Part shown: in pieces, positions 36,741 through 48,850 of the stretch | Layout: each line of letters starts with the position of its first letter | How positions within the stretch are numbered: the first letter of the stretch is position 1 | NCBI RefSeq assembly: GCF_051622035.1 | Contig: NC_135359.1 | Location: 26,558,501 to 26,622,500 of the forward strand | DNA length: 64,000 nucleotides | Direction: 5' to 3' | From: Arctopsyche grandis | Lineage: Eukaryota > Arthropoda > Insecta > Trichoptera > Hydropsychidae | Notes under the pieces: model-generated | Seen by the model: the letters and a program-made list of their open reading frames with translations, nothing else | Databases searched by the model: none | What the model was told of the DNA's origin: nothing | Made by a program: the position numbers and the translations under genes

Positions 36741-38029
36741 TATATTTTTATTTAAAACTCCATCATTTCCTCGTTTGAATTGCATTCACATTTGATGTTT
36801 TATGACACATTCAGTTACACCAATTAATTATGAAAGCATTTATCAAATTTAGCTCGGATTGTGAGACAAATACAAATTTAAAGGTCAGACAGACCAGACC
36901 AGATCAATATTAAAATTGATGATGCGTATAAACGTGTAGTTCAATAGAGCAAAGTTTCACGAGCTATCGCATGCACGTTTTATAAATTTTAGCTGATTTT
37001 TTAAATTGAAAAAAATATGTATATTGAAAAAACACATTAAAATTACAGCGAACAGCAACAAAAACACAATGGAGTGAGTAATAGCGTTCGCTTTTGACCT
37101 TTTATATGCCAGTAATAAAATAAAATAACATACAAATTCAAACCGGTAGTATCGGCGTGAACTTTAGTATAAAGATTTGTGTATTTGTATCAAAAATAAA
37201 TATGTTTCATTTAAATGTTAAACGTGGTTTTTTTTCCACTCAACGTGCGACGGATTGATTATAACGTTGGTTTTGTTGTCGATCAATATTCATTGCGAAC
37301 AGAACGAACTTCGTGATTGTATGTTATTATCGAATCGTTGGATGTCTCCTACGCATAGGCATTCTAAAACGAAATATATTCACGACCAAAATGGCGATCG
37401 ATCAAAATAAATATTTATTCTGGACAGAGAAGCGTACTCGTTTATCGTCGGACAAATATTTGCCGAAACTAGTCATAATAAATAGCATCGGCAATCACGC
37501 GATTTAAGCACATCGAACATTTATCCACAATGACGATATCTGCACACAAGTGCCATGAAGTGTCGAGAAGAAAACCCACGAAAAATTTATTCCCCTCTGA
37601 CCGATTGCGGTTGCCAGCCGCAAGATCATCGTATTCAAATATACATAAGAGTATAACAAATACAAAATTTTATCGCACTTCAAACTGCATACACAATCAT
37701 TTATAAAAAGTGCATGTATTTGGATCCTTCAAATTATTGTAAATGTTCTATTAAATATACATACATACATACACACTTATACGCTAACATGAATATAAAC
37801 AAGATTATTATTTGTTGAAGAAAGTCAATACAGGCAAAACATTTGAAAATCTACAAAACTTAGAAAATCGACCAGTATAAACGCAGTGTATCAAAAACAC
37901 AGACAAATGGCAGTCAAATATAGTCTACAAATATACTAAATAAAGTTGAACGTTTGCTTGTTTTTAAATGCTATATAAAACTATAGATAAGCTAAATTTG
38001 ATATATATAATATACAACTAAAACGGAAG
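36741..38029. other. Intergenic stretch, nothing recognised
   Basis: Short ORFs only. CATACATACATAC runs occur near 37757. Confidence 0.4.
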
Positions 38030-38079
38030 ATTGGTTTTAGAAGGGGTCAAATAAAAGTTTCAAATTTCAACGCCACGCG

Positions 38080-38169
38080 CGATGGATGAGAGTTGCTTAA
38101 AACAGGGATAAATAGAAGCATGTTGGAGAGGCTTCAATCCAGCGGTGGATGGTTAATGGTTGTAGATGA
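38080..38169 (+). pseudogene. C-terminal fragment of an RTE/CR1-like reverse transcriptase ORF
   Basis: One frame reads RWMRVA, stop, NRDK, stop, KHVGEASIQRWMVNGCR and then stops. This matches the usual end of LINE ORF2 (WxxxAxxRxxWxxxGEAxxQxW). A TGATGATG microsatellite follows directly (about 38165-38185), the sort of 3' tail found in RTE elements. Two internal stops show it is dead. Confidence 0.6.
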
Positions 38170-38185
38170 TGTTGATGATGATGAT

Positions 38186-39337
38186 ACTAAATATATGTAG
38201 AGATATATCAAGTCGTACCGATTGTAAATTAAAGGTGGTGGCTTATTTCCATAATATAATGTATGGATATGCCATTCGAAATAGTTTTATACAGAATCTC
38301 ATAAAGAAGTTGAGTAAGTATGTATACATTATATGACTAGAATTGTAGCTATGAACATAAATAAAATATGATATTTTGTAAAAGCTTTGAAAGGGTTAAA
38401 CAGACAACGGCGCATTACAATCGTTTACACATAGAAAGGCTTTCAAGGTTTTTGCATACAATTCAATCCATTAATTTTTTACTACCTATATTTTTCTATG
38501 GATTAAAGTGTTCCACATTACCGATAAAATAATTTATATTGTGCAATAGTGACACACATAAAAGAACACACGACTAAAAATATGTAAATAATAAAATAAA
38601 GCTTACGTTTAATGCGTTAAATTTATTTTATTGCCCTCAGATATCGAATTCATATATATTACACATTTTTTTTAAATATAAAGGCTATATTTTATAATTA
38701 ACAACCATCGCGTGATTATTAATAACAAAATCGAAGGCCTTTTGGCGAATTGACGAGGCGGAAAACTTCATCAATTTCGCATGGAAAAGGGCAGATTTTC
38801 CGATCATTTTCTTAAATTTTGTGTTTGGACACTCGAAATTATTTTTGCGACGCATATATTTATGTAGACTTTGTGTGCTCTAGGCGTGCAAATTAGGCAC
38901 GTCTAACAAAGCGTGAAGGCCTTCCGAGTCTCTATTTGCTCGTTCATTATCTACCGCACTATTCGCGTAAGGCTATTATTTTTTATATTTTGTGCACGCT
39001 GGCCGGTGAATGGTTGAACAATTTCGCTCGAGTTCGAACAATCGTCTCTCTCGGAGATTATTCACATTTACCTTGGTGACTAATTTCCAGGTAGAGGTGT
39101 TTCGTAAGAGTTGGTCGCCACCAGGCACCGACTCGAGCTGGAATATTTGGGTCGCCTCGGCACGTACACATAACCAAGTCGCGATCAAATCGACTTGCAT
39201 ATTAAACGGTGTTAAAAATGCCCAACGATTTTGCCAAGCGATTGTAGGCATTCTTAACGTTGCAGAATCAAAGATGTCTCACTAGTATTCTTGTATAAAG
39301 AGAGCCATTACAGTTGACGCTGGTTCTAGGACACTTA
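38186..39337. other. Intergenic, with a GC-richer patch at 38990-39260
   Basis: The patch has open frames of 91 codons on both strands, but neither shows a recognisable domain. It could be a small regulatory island. Confidence 0.35.
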
Positions 39338-39425
39338 CCCCCTGGACACATACCCCCCGGACACATACCCCCGGTCAAAAACCCCCTGGATATTAAACCC
39401 CCGTGCAAATAACCCCCCCCCCGTC
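39338..39425 (+). repeat. Degenerate tandem repeat of GGACACATACCCCC
   Basis: Units of about 14-17 bases, GGACACTTACCCCCT, GGACACATACCCCCC and variants, decay into a C-tract near 39412-39422. Confidence 0.8.
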
Positions 39426-39969
39426 AAGGATAAAAATATTTTATAAAAATTGACATAATAAAATAGTCAGTATCAATGCTAATTTATTTCAGCCAGAAAA
39501 ATACAGATATTAATAATACATATATCAGATTCTTTATAAAATATCAATAATCAATAATAAGAAATCAGTAATCAATAATAATAATTTAAAATATACAAAA
39601 CTCTAAAATCAATTGTATTTTAATCTCTTTTTCTTTTCCTTTTCTCGATTTTACAAATTCCATCATGGATAGTCTAAAAATATTTAAAATATAATAATAA
39701 TATGACAATAATATATACTTCTATTAAAATTTACTTTCAATACCACAGAGCGCAAACGCTAACTGGTGACTAAATGTCTTTTAAATTGGTATTTACTCTA
39801 TTTACAACAATAAATTGAAATTAAATATTGTATATAAATTTAAATTCAATATGCTCTACCACACTTAATTTATTCTTATTTATTACTTTATTTAAATTCG
39901 TAAGCTTTTTCAGTATTTTTTGTTTTCAAATTAAATTTATGAACACTCAAGACAGCATTCAATGACTAT
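39426..39969. other. AT-rich intergenic stretch
   Basis: Nothing supported. Confidence 0.4.
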
Positions 39970-40400
39970 TATTTAAAAAAAAAATGACGAACATGGAAAA
40001 AATTACGACTTTCTGACGAGAAAGCTTCTGCCATACAAATATGTAGGTGTAAGCGTTGCGCGCTTTGTATGGGAGTTTCTGTAAATGTGATGACTTTGAG
40101 CTCTTTTTAGTCAGTAAAAACCTATCGTAATTGATCTAATTAAATTTAAATAGGTGAATATTAAATGTATATATATTTTTAAATAGCAAAAAATAGAAAC
40201 TATTCTAAAACACAAGATGTATAAAAAAAACCAATTTTTTTGAAATTTTCGTCGAGATAAATCGATTGTTTGAAAGCACAGGAAATAGTTTAAAATCGAT
40301 TTTTTTACATTTCCTTGATACGACGCAAGTTTATCAAGGAAACACTAGGTCGGTCGATGGAATTTCAAAATTAGCACATTTACGGCCTACTATATGTACA
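39970..40400. repeat. Dispersed repeat family C, copy 1
   Basis: It shares with 48430-48850 the ordered blocks AATAGGTGAATA, ATAGAAACTATTCT, TTTCGTCGAGATA, TTTAAAATCGAT and GTCGATGGAA. It is non-coding and its ends are not defined. Confidence 0.65.
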
Positions 40401-40784
40401 GTATAGGTATACTATCACTATTGATTAAACTAGCAATTCATGTAAATATGTATGTTTGAATAGTTGTAAGTTTTATCTTAAAAAAAAGGGCTTACGGCCG
40501 TTTATAAACTGAGATGAATCTACCCATTTCAGGCTCAAAAAAGAATTTTAAATAGGTCTTAATTTAGAATTTTAATTAGACTTGGAAAAAACTAATTTAT
40601 GAAGTTAAATTTACCAAATTCATACATACCGTGAAAGTCTGTTGAATGTTAAAAATAAATAATTTTATCACAAATACAACGAAAAGTGATTTACAAAACA
40701 ATTATACATGATAATTCTAATAAAGTCACCTGCATATCTAACCTATGTATTATAGTTACGGTTGAAATTAAATGGATTGTTAAT

Positions 40785-41030
40785 ATTTGAGCCGTTATAT
40801 TTGGAAGAGGCAGGTCCACTTTTCTTTGTTTCGAGAAACATTTCGCAAACCATTAAATATTAGTTTTACATTTAACAATATTTAAAAATACTGGTGGCCT
40901 GTAATAAGCTTTTTCTGCTTTTCCGAGATTCTGGACATATCGAATTAAAATAAGTGATAACAATTTGTGTATTAAGTCAAACAGAAATAGCGTTTTTGGA
41001 ACTGAAAATTGGACTTGGTTCATTTATAAA
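40785..41030. mobile_element. MITE, TGAGCCGTTATAT family, third copy
   Basis: The left end TTTGAGCCGTTATATTTGGA and the interior (TTTAACAATATTTAAAAATACTGG, TTCTGGACATATCGAATTA) match the copy at 15766. The right end is eroded. Confidence 0.6.
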
Positions 41031-42447
41031 AAATATTCTGAAAATTGCTTAGATCATGACTTTAATGCTAAATATAGTTTACGATTGACAAGAATATCTA
41101 TTGTTAATTAATTATATTTGTTGAATAATATATGTATGCATTCACCAGAAAGAGTGCAATCAGTCATGAATACCAATTAAATATATAAATACATAAATAA
41201 TTCAAACGATGAATCGGTCGACAATTGAAATTAATATTCACTGTGTAATATAATTATATTACTAAGCAATAAATATAAAATTTATTGGAAACGATGCTGA
41301 AGCTAATATCCAAGTATTATATTATACTCGAACAAACATATGTATGCAGATTAAAAATTAAAATAATACCTTCATTAATTAGTTTTATAATTATCGAAAT
41401 GAAATCGATAAAACTATTACATTTATTACACATACGATTATACATTTTCTAATGGATGCATTTTATTTGTGTATTATATACATATATTATATTTGCACAT
41501 AAATAAGTACGTTTGTATAAAATTTGTATTTACGATACATTTCATGCAGTATGTTGTGTAATGCCGGAAAATTCTAAACGTATAACATTAAAAATATATT
41601 TTTTAATTAATCTCGTATTATGAAAATGTATGAATATCCGTGTTTTGAAATAAATTAGTATTAGGTATTCCTCGAATTATGTATTTTAATATTGAATATT
41701 CATGTCAAATATTAATTAATTATAAAGGATCGTGACAAAAATTAACATTGTGCATGTATAAACGAGTACAATTTAAGAAAATAATATAATATTATATTAC
41801 ATGCATAATCACGAAATAAGTATGTAAAATATGAAATATTTGTTCGTTAACATTTTATATGAACTTTAAATTGGATAGAAAATGTCATGAAATGTTTGCA
41901 ACGTTACTTTTTTATTTGCGAAACGTCAATATTACTTAGTTTTTTGAGATTTTTGTCCAAATTACGCATTTACGTGGTCAATCAACTCTTGTTTCGAAGA
42001 AATGGAGAAAGGAAACTGTGTTCACTTTCTCTTCCGAGCTTAGCAATTGCGTCAGTTTTTGTACCTACCTCTACCGTGGCAAACATCCAGAACGACATTC
42101 ATTCCTATTATATTATCACATTCATAATTTTTGCAATGCTAATTTTATTTTTTATTACATTAAAAAGTAAAGTGAAAAAAATCACCGAGAATATGGATAT
42201 AGTCATACGAATAGGCGAAAATTAATTCCATAAAGAAATAACTGTACAGTGAATATGAAATTTTTGTATATATTATATGTACATATGTATAATATATTTT
42301 TCGTGAGGATCAAAGCATTGTCGAATTGGCTGGCGTATGTCAATATTTCGATTTTTAATAAAAAAAACTGTAGATCTGCATATTGGACATACAAAATTTC
42401 AATTTTTATTGATATGTATGTACATATATACATATGCACATATATTA
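41031..42447. other. AT-rich intergenic stretch
   Basis: The longest ORF (41887-42225, 112 codons) is rich in Ile/Leu/Phe codons typical of AT-rich DNA. Its one hydrophobic run could look like a membrane segment. There is no domain, splice context or start context to support a gene. Confidence 0.4.
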
Positions 42448-42862
42448 GCCAGCAGTAAGGCTTAATGGTAGCGTGTATGTTTAGCACCAAGTGATCAGTG
42501 GGTTCGATCCACTACTGGTTAGATTTGTGGGTATTTGTGACTCCAAATCGATCGTTTCTTATCAGACTTTGCCAATTTTATCTGAACATTGTTGAAACGG
42601 TTCCTCAAAATTGACAAAAAATCATCTTTCCTGTTGTCACAAATCTTCTGTATTTATTGTGTGTATAATTTGTAAAAAATATGTACAAAATCTAAATCCA
42701 TAGATGTCTCAATGAATTCGTTCTGTAATTAATTAATCAATTGTTATTTCGTGCTCTTCAGCTTCTGGAAATACAGTGATGTATGTAATAATAAAATGCT
42801 GCATTGTTTGTAATTACTGTCAAGCCTTCCTGGTATATGTATATCTATGTAAAAATATAATA
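42448..42862 (+). repeat. Complete tRNA-derived SINE, reference copy in this window
   Basis: It starts GCCAGCAGTAAGGCTTAATGG, has an A-box-like TGGTAGCG (42467) and a B box GGTTCGATCC (42501-42510). It continues with GTGACTCCAAATCGATCG and ends CTTCCTGGTATATG before an AT-rich tail. The uninterrupted length is about 415 bases. Confidence 0.8.
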
Positions 42863-43050
42863 TATGTAAATCGAAGATGGATAGATAAAAGCTTCAAATG
42901 TTATTGCGATAATAGTAAATACTTTTATGATTATACAAAACAGCATTCTCAATTATAAAGTCTATATGTTACAGTCCAAGTTTTCACTCCAGTTCGTTCA
43001 TGAATATACTAGTTTGTTCATACACAAACTACATAATTGGTTTTGGTATA

Positions 43051-43808
43051 AGCGGCAACTAGGAATTGCAATACTGATATATCGGTATGCCGGTTTACCG
43101 GTAAATAGACAAAATTTCACCGTCGGTAAATACCGGTAAAGAGAAAAAAAATCGTCATCGATAAATACCGGTAAATTAAAAAATACCGGTATTAAGTACA
43201 CATACAGGCATATTAACATTACATTAAAAATCCATGCAAATGGCGTATTGTGGATTAGTTTGTTTGGAATTTGTTTATTTTCGGTATCAAATGTGGCAAT
43301 TTCAAATTGATAAATTAATTGGCAGCACAGACCAATCAAATCGTAATAAATGCAATCAAATGGTTGTTTCAATTATGATCGAACCTAAAAATGGTCCAAA
43401 CTTATAATGTATATGACTGGTTAAAAAAAAAAAAAAATAACACTTATTTATTATTACTAGAGGTAGGATAGTCACAGTGCTATCCATTGTTCGGCAAACC
43501 GTTAACAATGCATTTACAACCTTTGAACAATACACGGCCCCCTCAGGCTCCGGTGACTAATTATTACGAATTTACTTTCAAATATTATATATGACATTTT
43601 TTACCTGAGATTTAATTTTAATTATTTACTTTTCAATCTAGGTTAACGTTTGAAGAAAAGTAACCACATATCTACAGCTATCTAATCTAATCCACGAAAG
43701 ATTTTTATTTTTTTCATTTACCGATGAATATGGGTATACCGGTAGTAGGAAAAATCATTTACCGTTTACCAGTTTATGAAATTTGACGGTAAATTGCAAT
43801 CCATAGTG
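43051..43808. mobile_element. ACCGGT-rich element with TTGCAAT ends
   Basis: It runs from GGAATTGCAATACTG to ATTGCAATCCATAG, with many TACCGGTAAA palindromes near both ends. The start matches in inverse the fragment at 8900-9047. It contains a degenerate copy of the TAGAGGTAGGATA MITE. Confidence 0.5.
43457..43560. mobile_element. Degenerate copy of the TAGAGGTAGGATA MITE
   Basis: The left half TAGAGGTAGGATAGTCA plus AACAATGCATTTACAAC matches the intact palindrome at 63791-63923. The right end is decayed. Confidence 0.5.
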
Positions 43809-44659
43809 GTAACAGTCAAAAGCTATCTTCAAATGGAATCAAGCGGTGAAGCTTAAACCTTTTAGCTGTCAAAACTTTCGAGCTGTCAAAACCTTTGAAG
43901 ATGTCAAAACGCATTACAACATCGCTTATTTTAAAAATTTTGCAACCCAGGATAAGGATGCATACGTAGAGGATGAGACAAACTATTGAGAATACTTAAA
44001 CGTATGCCTATAGTCGATCCGATGCGAGAACCGAGCATGCTGTTACAATCGTGCAATTTCTTGTAGCATTGAAAGAACGCAAAATAATTTATTTATTTCT
44101 AATTTAACTATATAATATTATTACAGTATAATTCGTTGCAAAGTCTTTGATAATATTACTGTAAGTTTTGCTGTCCATAACATGATGTTGAAAATTACTT
44201 TTACCGTTTAAAAAATTTAAATTTCCATTAATATAAAATATATACACACATATTCCGTGAATAATTTAATAATATCAACAACCTATGTATTTTATATTAA
44301 AATTTTAATAATTTAAATATTTAAAAATGCGAAACACGAACTCAAAACTAACAAAAAATAAAAGTCATCGATTCTACCTACCGCTATATGTACGTAAAAT
44401 GATGTATTTCTTAACCAAAATGCAATACGAAACTGAAACGAAATGTAATTGGCCATCGCGGGTCGAGTGGGGGGTGAATGCAACAGAATGTACATCATAT
44501 GTAAGTCTCAAGTTTGTCCACAAACATACTAGTTCGTTTGTCAATATGTTCTCTTGTGTAAACTATAACTGACTCGAATGGTTCCTGCATGAACAAACTA
44601 GTATGCTCATGAACGAACGAAATGTACACTTGGACTGTAACATACATACATACATATAT

Positions 44660-45419
44660 CAGCAGCGTCACTAGACCCGTGCGGGGAGTGCTGTCTGCAC
44701 CATTGCCATTGTGACACCATTTTTGGGGTGACACCAAATTGTTCAAATTGAAAAACGCAAATTTGACATATTCGTTCTATGAAAGTCCTCACCTCATTTA
44801 AATTTCTGTATATATACAGCTTTCTGTATATATATGTATATACAGATTTCTGTATTGATATACATAGCTTTCTGTATTTATACAGCTTTCTGTATTTATA
44901 CAGCTTTCTGTATTTATACAGCTTTCTGTATTTATACAGCTTTCTGTATTTATACAGCTTTCTGTATTTATACAGCTTTCTGTATTTATACAGCTTTCTG
45001 TATTTATACAGCTTTCTGTATTTATACAGCTTTCTGTATTTATACAGCTTTCTGTATTTATACAGCTTTCTGTATTTATACAGCTTTCTGTATTTATACA
45101 GCTTTCTGTATTTATACAGCTTTCTGTATTTATACAGCTTTCTGTATTTATACAGCTACCGTGAAATCCATCTGGTGCAGTTATATACATATGTATATAC
45201 ATATATTTTGTAATATAAGCCATATTGGATTTTGTTTGAATTCCTGAGAGATCAGTGAATGTATCTAAAGGTAAGAAGGTTAACCGATTCAGTCAGACGG
45301 AGATGCAATGCAGAAACAACGCGCGAACTTCCAATTAACAAATATTAATAATTAATAAAAAATATTTTTTAGGGAACACCACCACGCAACAGGTGACACC
45401 ACCCCTAGCGACGCCACTG
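44660..45419. mobile_element. hAT-like element carrying a minisatellite
   Basis: The ends CAGCAGCGTCACTAG and CTAGCGACGCCACTG are imperfect inverse repeats, with GTGACACC and GGTGACACC motifs inside. I do not see an exact 8-bp target duplication. The centre is occupied by the 18-bp minisatellite. Confidence 0.55.
44868..45160. repeat. 18-bp minisatellite, about 16 near-perfect units
   Basis: The unit TTTCTGTATTTATACAGC repeats head to tail with almost no variation. Each unit contains CTGTA-TTTA-TACAG, a 5-bp-stem hairpin. Since 18 is a multiple of three and the unit has a stop in only one frame, five frames stay open. The long SFLYLY, FCIYTA and SCINTE ORFs are artefacts. Confidence 0.95.
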
Positions 45420-45424
45420 CATAT

Positions 45425-46203
45425 CTAATGTATAATTTCGATAGATACTTTTTACGTATGTATGTAAGGTTTGTTGGCAATCGAAAAACGAATCAAATTT
45501 TCTATGACGACGATTCGATATGGTTGAATTTGAATTTTATTTTTTCGATTCAAATAGCAAGTTTATAGATAACAAATGAATATTTACTATTAGATTCGCC
45601 TTGTTTAAGCTGTTTATATTACAAATACTGAGTGAAGCCGGGTAAAACAACTAGTCTAATATACATATAATTTCGAAAGAGACTTTGTAAGGTTTGTTAG
45701 GAGCATCGAAAAAAAATTAAAGTTGAATATGATTTTTTTTCGATTCAAATCTATATATGTATATAAAAATGATTGTGTGTGTGTGTGTCTCTCGAATAGG
45801 CTGCTAAACCACTGAACCGATTACGATGAGTTTCAGGATTTGTTGTGTGCATGTCCGGGAAGATTACTGTGAAAAAAAAACGGGGAAAAACGGGAACGGA
45901 AACGGGAAAAAACGGGAACGGAAACGGGAAAAACGGGAATGAGTGTCATTGCAACGCAAAAATTTCAAATGTGTTCGCTACCTGCGTTTTTCCGTCAAAT
46001 GGGAATGGGAACGAGAACGGGAACGGAAATGGGAACGGGAACGAGAACGGGAATTGCATGCGTTATCATGGCATTGCAACGTATGCCCGGGTTCAGCTAG
46101 TAAATTTAATAAAAAAACAAATGAATGTTTAATATTAGATTGTTTTGCCATGTTTAAGCTGTTTATATTAAAAACACCGAGCGAAGCCGGGTAAAACCAC
46201 TAC
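45425..46203 (+). mobile_element. Two tandem Helitron-like 3' end units
   Basis: The first unit ends GAAGCCGGGTAAAACAACTAG (45634-45654) followed by T. The second, starting near 45660, ends GAAGCCGGGTAAAACCACTAC (46183-46203). Both share TTGTTTAAGC or GTTTAAGCTGTTTATATTA upstream and AGGTTTGTT near the start. A CTAG end before T is the Helitron rule. The second unit is split by the Helitron at 45750-46100. Confidence 0.55.
45750..46100 (+). mobile_element. Small non-autonomous Helitron
   Basis: It begins TCTATATATG after A (45749) and ends GGGTTCAGCTAG before T (46101), as expected for Helitron insertion between A and T. Inside are a GT run and an imperfect GGGAACGG/GGGAAAAACG microsatellite (about 45880-46056). 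The short ORFs of ENGNGN repeats come from that microsatellite. Confidence 0.7.
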
Positions 46204-47352
46204 ATAGTATAATATTATAATGTAATGCATCAGTTAAACAAATCAAACACACAGCGGTCTTCATTTGACTATGAAAAAATACTCGTCAGTGTTTGTAGTT
46301 CGAAATAAATAATAAAAAAACAAACACAATAGAACAATTGCACTTATTTTTTTCGCTATTATTCTTTGTAGCGGAAAAAATAGTTGGTCATAATAAGGCT
46401 TTTCTGACGCAGGTTGAATTCGACCGTGAAGTAAATATAATACATATGCCACTCGTCGACCATGAAAAAGGGTCTCTCGAGCGATATGTTTCAATCTAAT
46501 TTTTAATAGCGTACGGCTTGCTAGATACAAATAGATAGAGCAAAAAAAGTATATATTATATATGTATGTATGTATATATTTATTTGCGCACTATATCGTA
46601 TCTAAATATAAGTCGGGCAAAAAAGCTATCGTGATTGCGAATCGAGCAGCTTTGTTCTGGCCGGCCAATGGCGGTCTTTATAAACAAATCGGCGATAAAT
46701 AAAACCTGTCCGTGTTCTTATGAATTTGAGCAGCGGCTGTATGGCTGCGGTTCAACAGTGAATGTAGAATGTAGTCGACCTTGGTCCAGCCAGCTCCACT
46801 CAGCCACGTCTGTATGGTCTCTCTTGGCTCATTCGCACTCTACCTGACACTGCAGCAAAAAATAAAACTCAATTGAAAAAAAAAAAATAATATGTTGTAG
46901 GTATACCTTTATATAATTTGCCCGACGTGATTTTCACCCGAAAACCGGTGAAGGCTCTCAGAGTGGCGCGTTATGGTGTCCAAAACTCTTGCTAGGGTGA
47001 TGACATCATGCCGAGGGGCAAAGCTTCTAGCATTTAATTCAACTCATTGAATTTTTTATAGTCTCAAAGATTAAGATGATTTATTCGAAAAATAATTTCG
47101 TATGGTTTTTTATTATTTCGTATGGTACTTTTTTATCTCCTCGTATTTATTTACCTCTCAGGTACTTATATATTCTTGCTGATCGCTTTAAGAACAGAAG
47201 TGAAATTTGCCACATTCTTTCAATATTCAGTAGTCAACCTTTGAAGGACGGAGTGTCGAGATCGAACGAGTGTCCCGAACCGGGGTCGCGTAAGACCCCA
47301 GTATTTTTTAATCAAAATACAACTTTTCTCAATACAAATGGGTTCAATATAT
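46204..47352. other. Intergenic stretch, nothing recognised
   Basis: The segment 46615-46850 is GC-richer with a 70-codon ORF without recognisable features. Confidence 0.4.
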
Positions 47353-47737
47353 TGTTACGTAGGGGTGGGTGGAGGATCCAAGTAAAAGGCCAACAGTCGT
47401 TTCACAGCATTTATTGATGATTAAGGAGATACACGCACTGTCACTGCTCAGTCCAGAATGACATGATATCGCCTACGTACCGCCTTATAAAGGGTAGATC
47501 TCTCAGGACGCCTAATATGTTTACCTGTTGTATAGTCACGTATTCGGATATGTATTTCCTAGACATTGGGTCTCCCCGTACCGATTCTGAGAAATAACTA
47601 ATAACGGTCATTGTTTAGCCTAAATGCACTTAGAGTCCAGATATAATCCTTGGAAGTAAGTGCAAGCACTTAGTTAATCCGATAACAGATATCCGTTGAT
47701 CTGATTGCAATTCGCTCAATCCGCGGCGTACGTAACA
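47353..47737 (+). mobile_element. Solo LTR, Ty3/gypsy-like, copy 1
   Basis: The sequence runs from TGTTACGTAG to GTACGTAACA, a TG...CA LTR with matching short inverted ends. TTATAAAGG near 47484 could be its TATA box, implying plus orientation. Flanks are ATAT and TTAT, a 4-bp duplication with one change. A second copy is at 63054-63446. No internal retroviral-type coding region is next to either. Confidence 0.75.
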
Positions 47738-47750
47738 TTATGTATATCTT

Positions 47751-48056
47751 GGATGCGGTGCATCCGCTCTAAAATCGCCAGACAAATTGAACGACAAATT
47801 AACGGACGGCTGCTTTAAATGCAATTGTCGTCTTCTCGAATGATAGATTGCACATCATATGACGGGTAACCTTTCGATGTGCACAGATGCAATTATTATT
47901 AAAATGGTAATTATTAAAATTGAGTTGGATCTTTCAGGCGAGTTTAATGAGGCAAGATTCGATAAGTTCCGATAATCTATCATTCGAGAAAACGAGAAAT
48001 AAGTTTAAAGCTGCCGTTCGTTTGTCTGGCGATTTTAGAGCGGATGCACCAAACCC
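47751..48056. mobile_element. 306-bp palindromic MULE-like element, 9-bp duplication
   Basis: The arms share GGTGCATCCGCTCTAAAATC and its inverse; the arms reach almost to the centre near 47900. GTATATCTT flanks both sides exactly (47742-47750 and 48057-48065). It landed 13 bases beyond the solo LTR. Confidence 0.8.
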
Positions 48057-48149
48057 GTATATCTTATTAATCATTTTATACATTAACATAAAAAAGTTTT
48101 AGTCATGTAGCATGTTTTTGACTATTTTTGTATTAAAAAATAACGAGTC

Positions 48150-48330
48150 CCGCTGCTGGCTAGATATATCCAACTATATCCAAGTCTGACCAGCAGCACT
48201 ACAAATATCCAAGTCTGACCAGCAGCACACAACAGAATTCTTATTTTCAATCGTCGATTTAGGGCTTGAACCTGGGAACTTCTCGGTGGTTAGTATTAGC
48301 GCAACCACCGAACTATACTGCTGGCAAACA
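48150..48330 (-). repeat. SINE head, reverse orientation, with local duplication
   Basis: On the minus strand there is a B box GGTTCAAGCC (complement of 48263-48272) and a tRNA-like head. The segment ATCCAAGTCTGACCAGCAGCA occurs twice in tandem (about 48178 and 48208). Confidence 0.65.
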
Positions 48331-48429
48331 TACTACATACATATGTACATATGTATAGTGTCTTTAGGTATTTTCATGTGTTTATAATAAAGTTAGATAC
48401 GCAAAGAAGCTCTCAATAACTTATATTTT

Positions 48430-48850
48430 CAAAATGATAATGGAAGCATGAAAAAATTTATATTTTCCTGAAATGACCGCTTCTTCCATATGAAGGAACG
48501 TTGTGGGCCTGGCGCGATTTTTATGGCAGTTTCTGGTTAAGCAGCGACTTTAAGTTCTCGTTAATCAGTCAAAGCTTAGTAATAATTAACCCGATTAAAC
48601 TGCAATAGGTGAATACTAAACGTTTATTTTTTTAAATAGCAGAATAGTAGAAACTATTCTCAAACACAAGGAATATGAAACAAAACCCACTTTTCAAAAA
48701 TTTCGTCGAGATATATTGATAGGTTGAAGGCACAGGCCAGCTTAAAATCGATGATTTTTTTTATTCTACGTTTCTTTGATACGAAGCAAGTTTTCCATTA
48801 GATTCGTCGATGGAAATCCAAAATTTGCATTTTTCGCTCCGGCCTAATGT
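48430..48850. repeat. Dispersed repeat family C, copy 2
   Basis: It is the counterpart of 39970-40400, with the same blocks in the same order and similar length. Confidence 0.65.

Larger units (their letters stand above)
42964..44644. mobile_element. Inverted-repeat element TATGTTACAGTCCAAG, filled by later insertions
   Basis: The left end TATGTTACAGTCCAAG (42964) and right end CTTGGACTGTAACATA (ending 44644) are exact inverse repeats. Further in are GTTCGTTCATGAATA and its counterpart. A related, uninterrupted MITE is at 32641-32978. The ACCGGT element and a degenerate hAT MITE lie inside. Confidence 0.65.

Noticed and set aside
41887-42225. 112-codon ORF with a hydrophobic run
   Set aside because: Hydrophobic runs are common in AT-rich DNA. 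No splice, start or conservation evidence.
42448-42530. Possible tRNA gene on the plus strand
   Set aside because: The same tRNA-like head recurs with a conserved 330-base tail in several copies, so it is a SINE.
44868-45160. CRISPR-like array
   Set aside because: Units are contiguous with no spacers and the genome is eukaryotic. It is a minisatellite.
44779-45247. Three long ORFs (137-144 codons) over the minisatellite
   Set aside because: They come from an 18-bp repeat with a stop in only one frame; sequence is pure hexapeptide repeats.
45845-46194. ORFs with ENGNGN and RERERK repeats
   Set aside because: They derive from the GGGAACGG microsatellite inside the Helitron.
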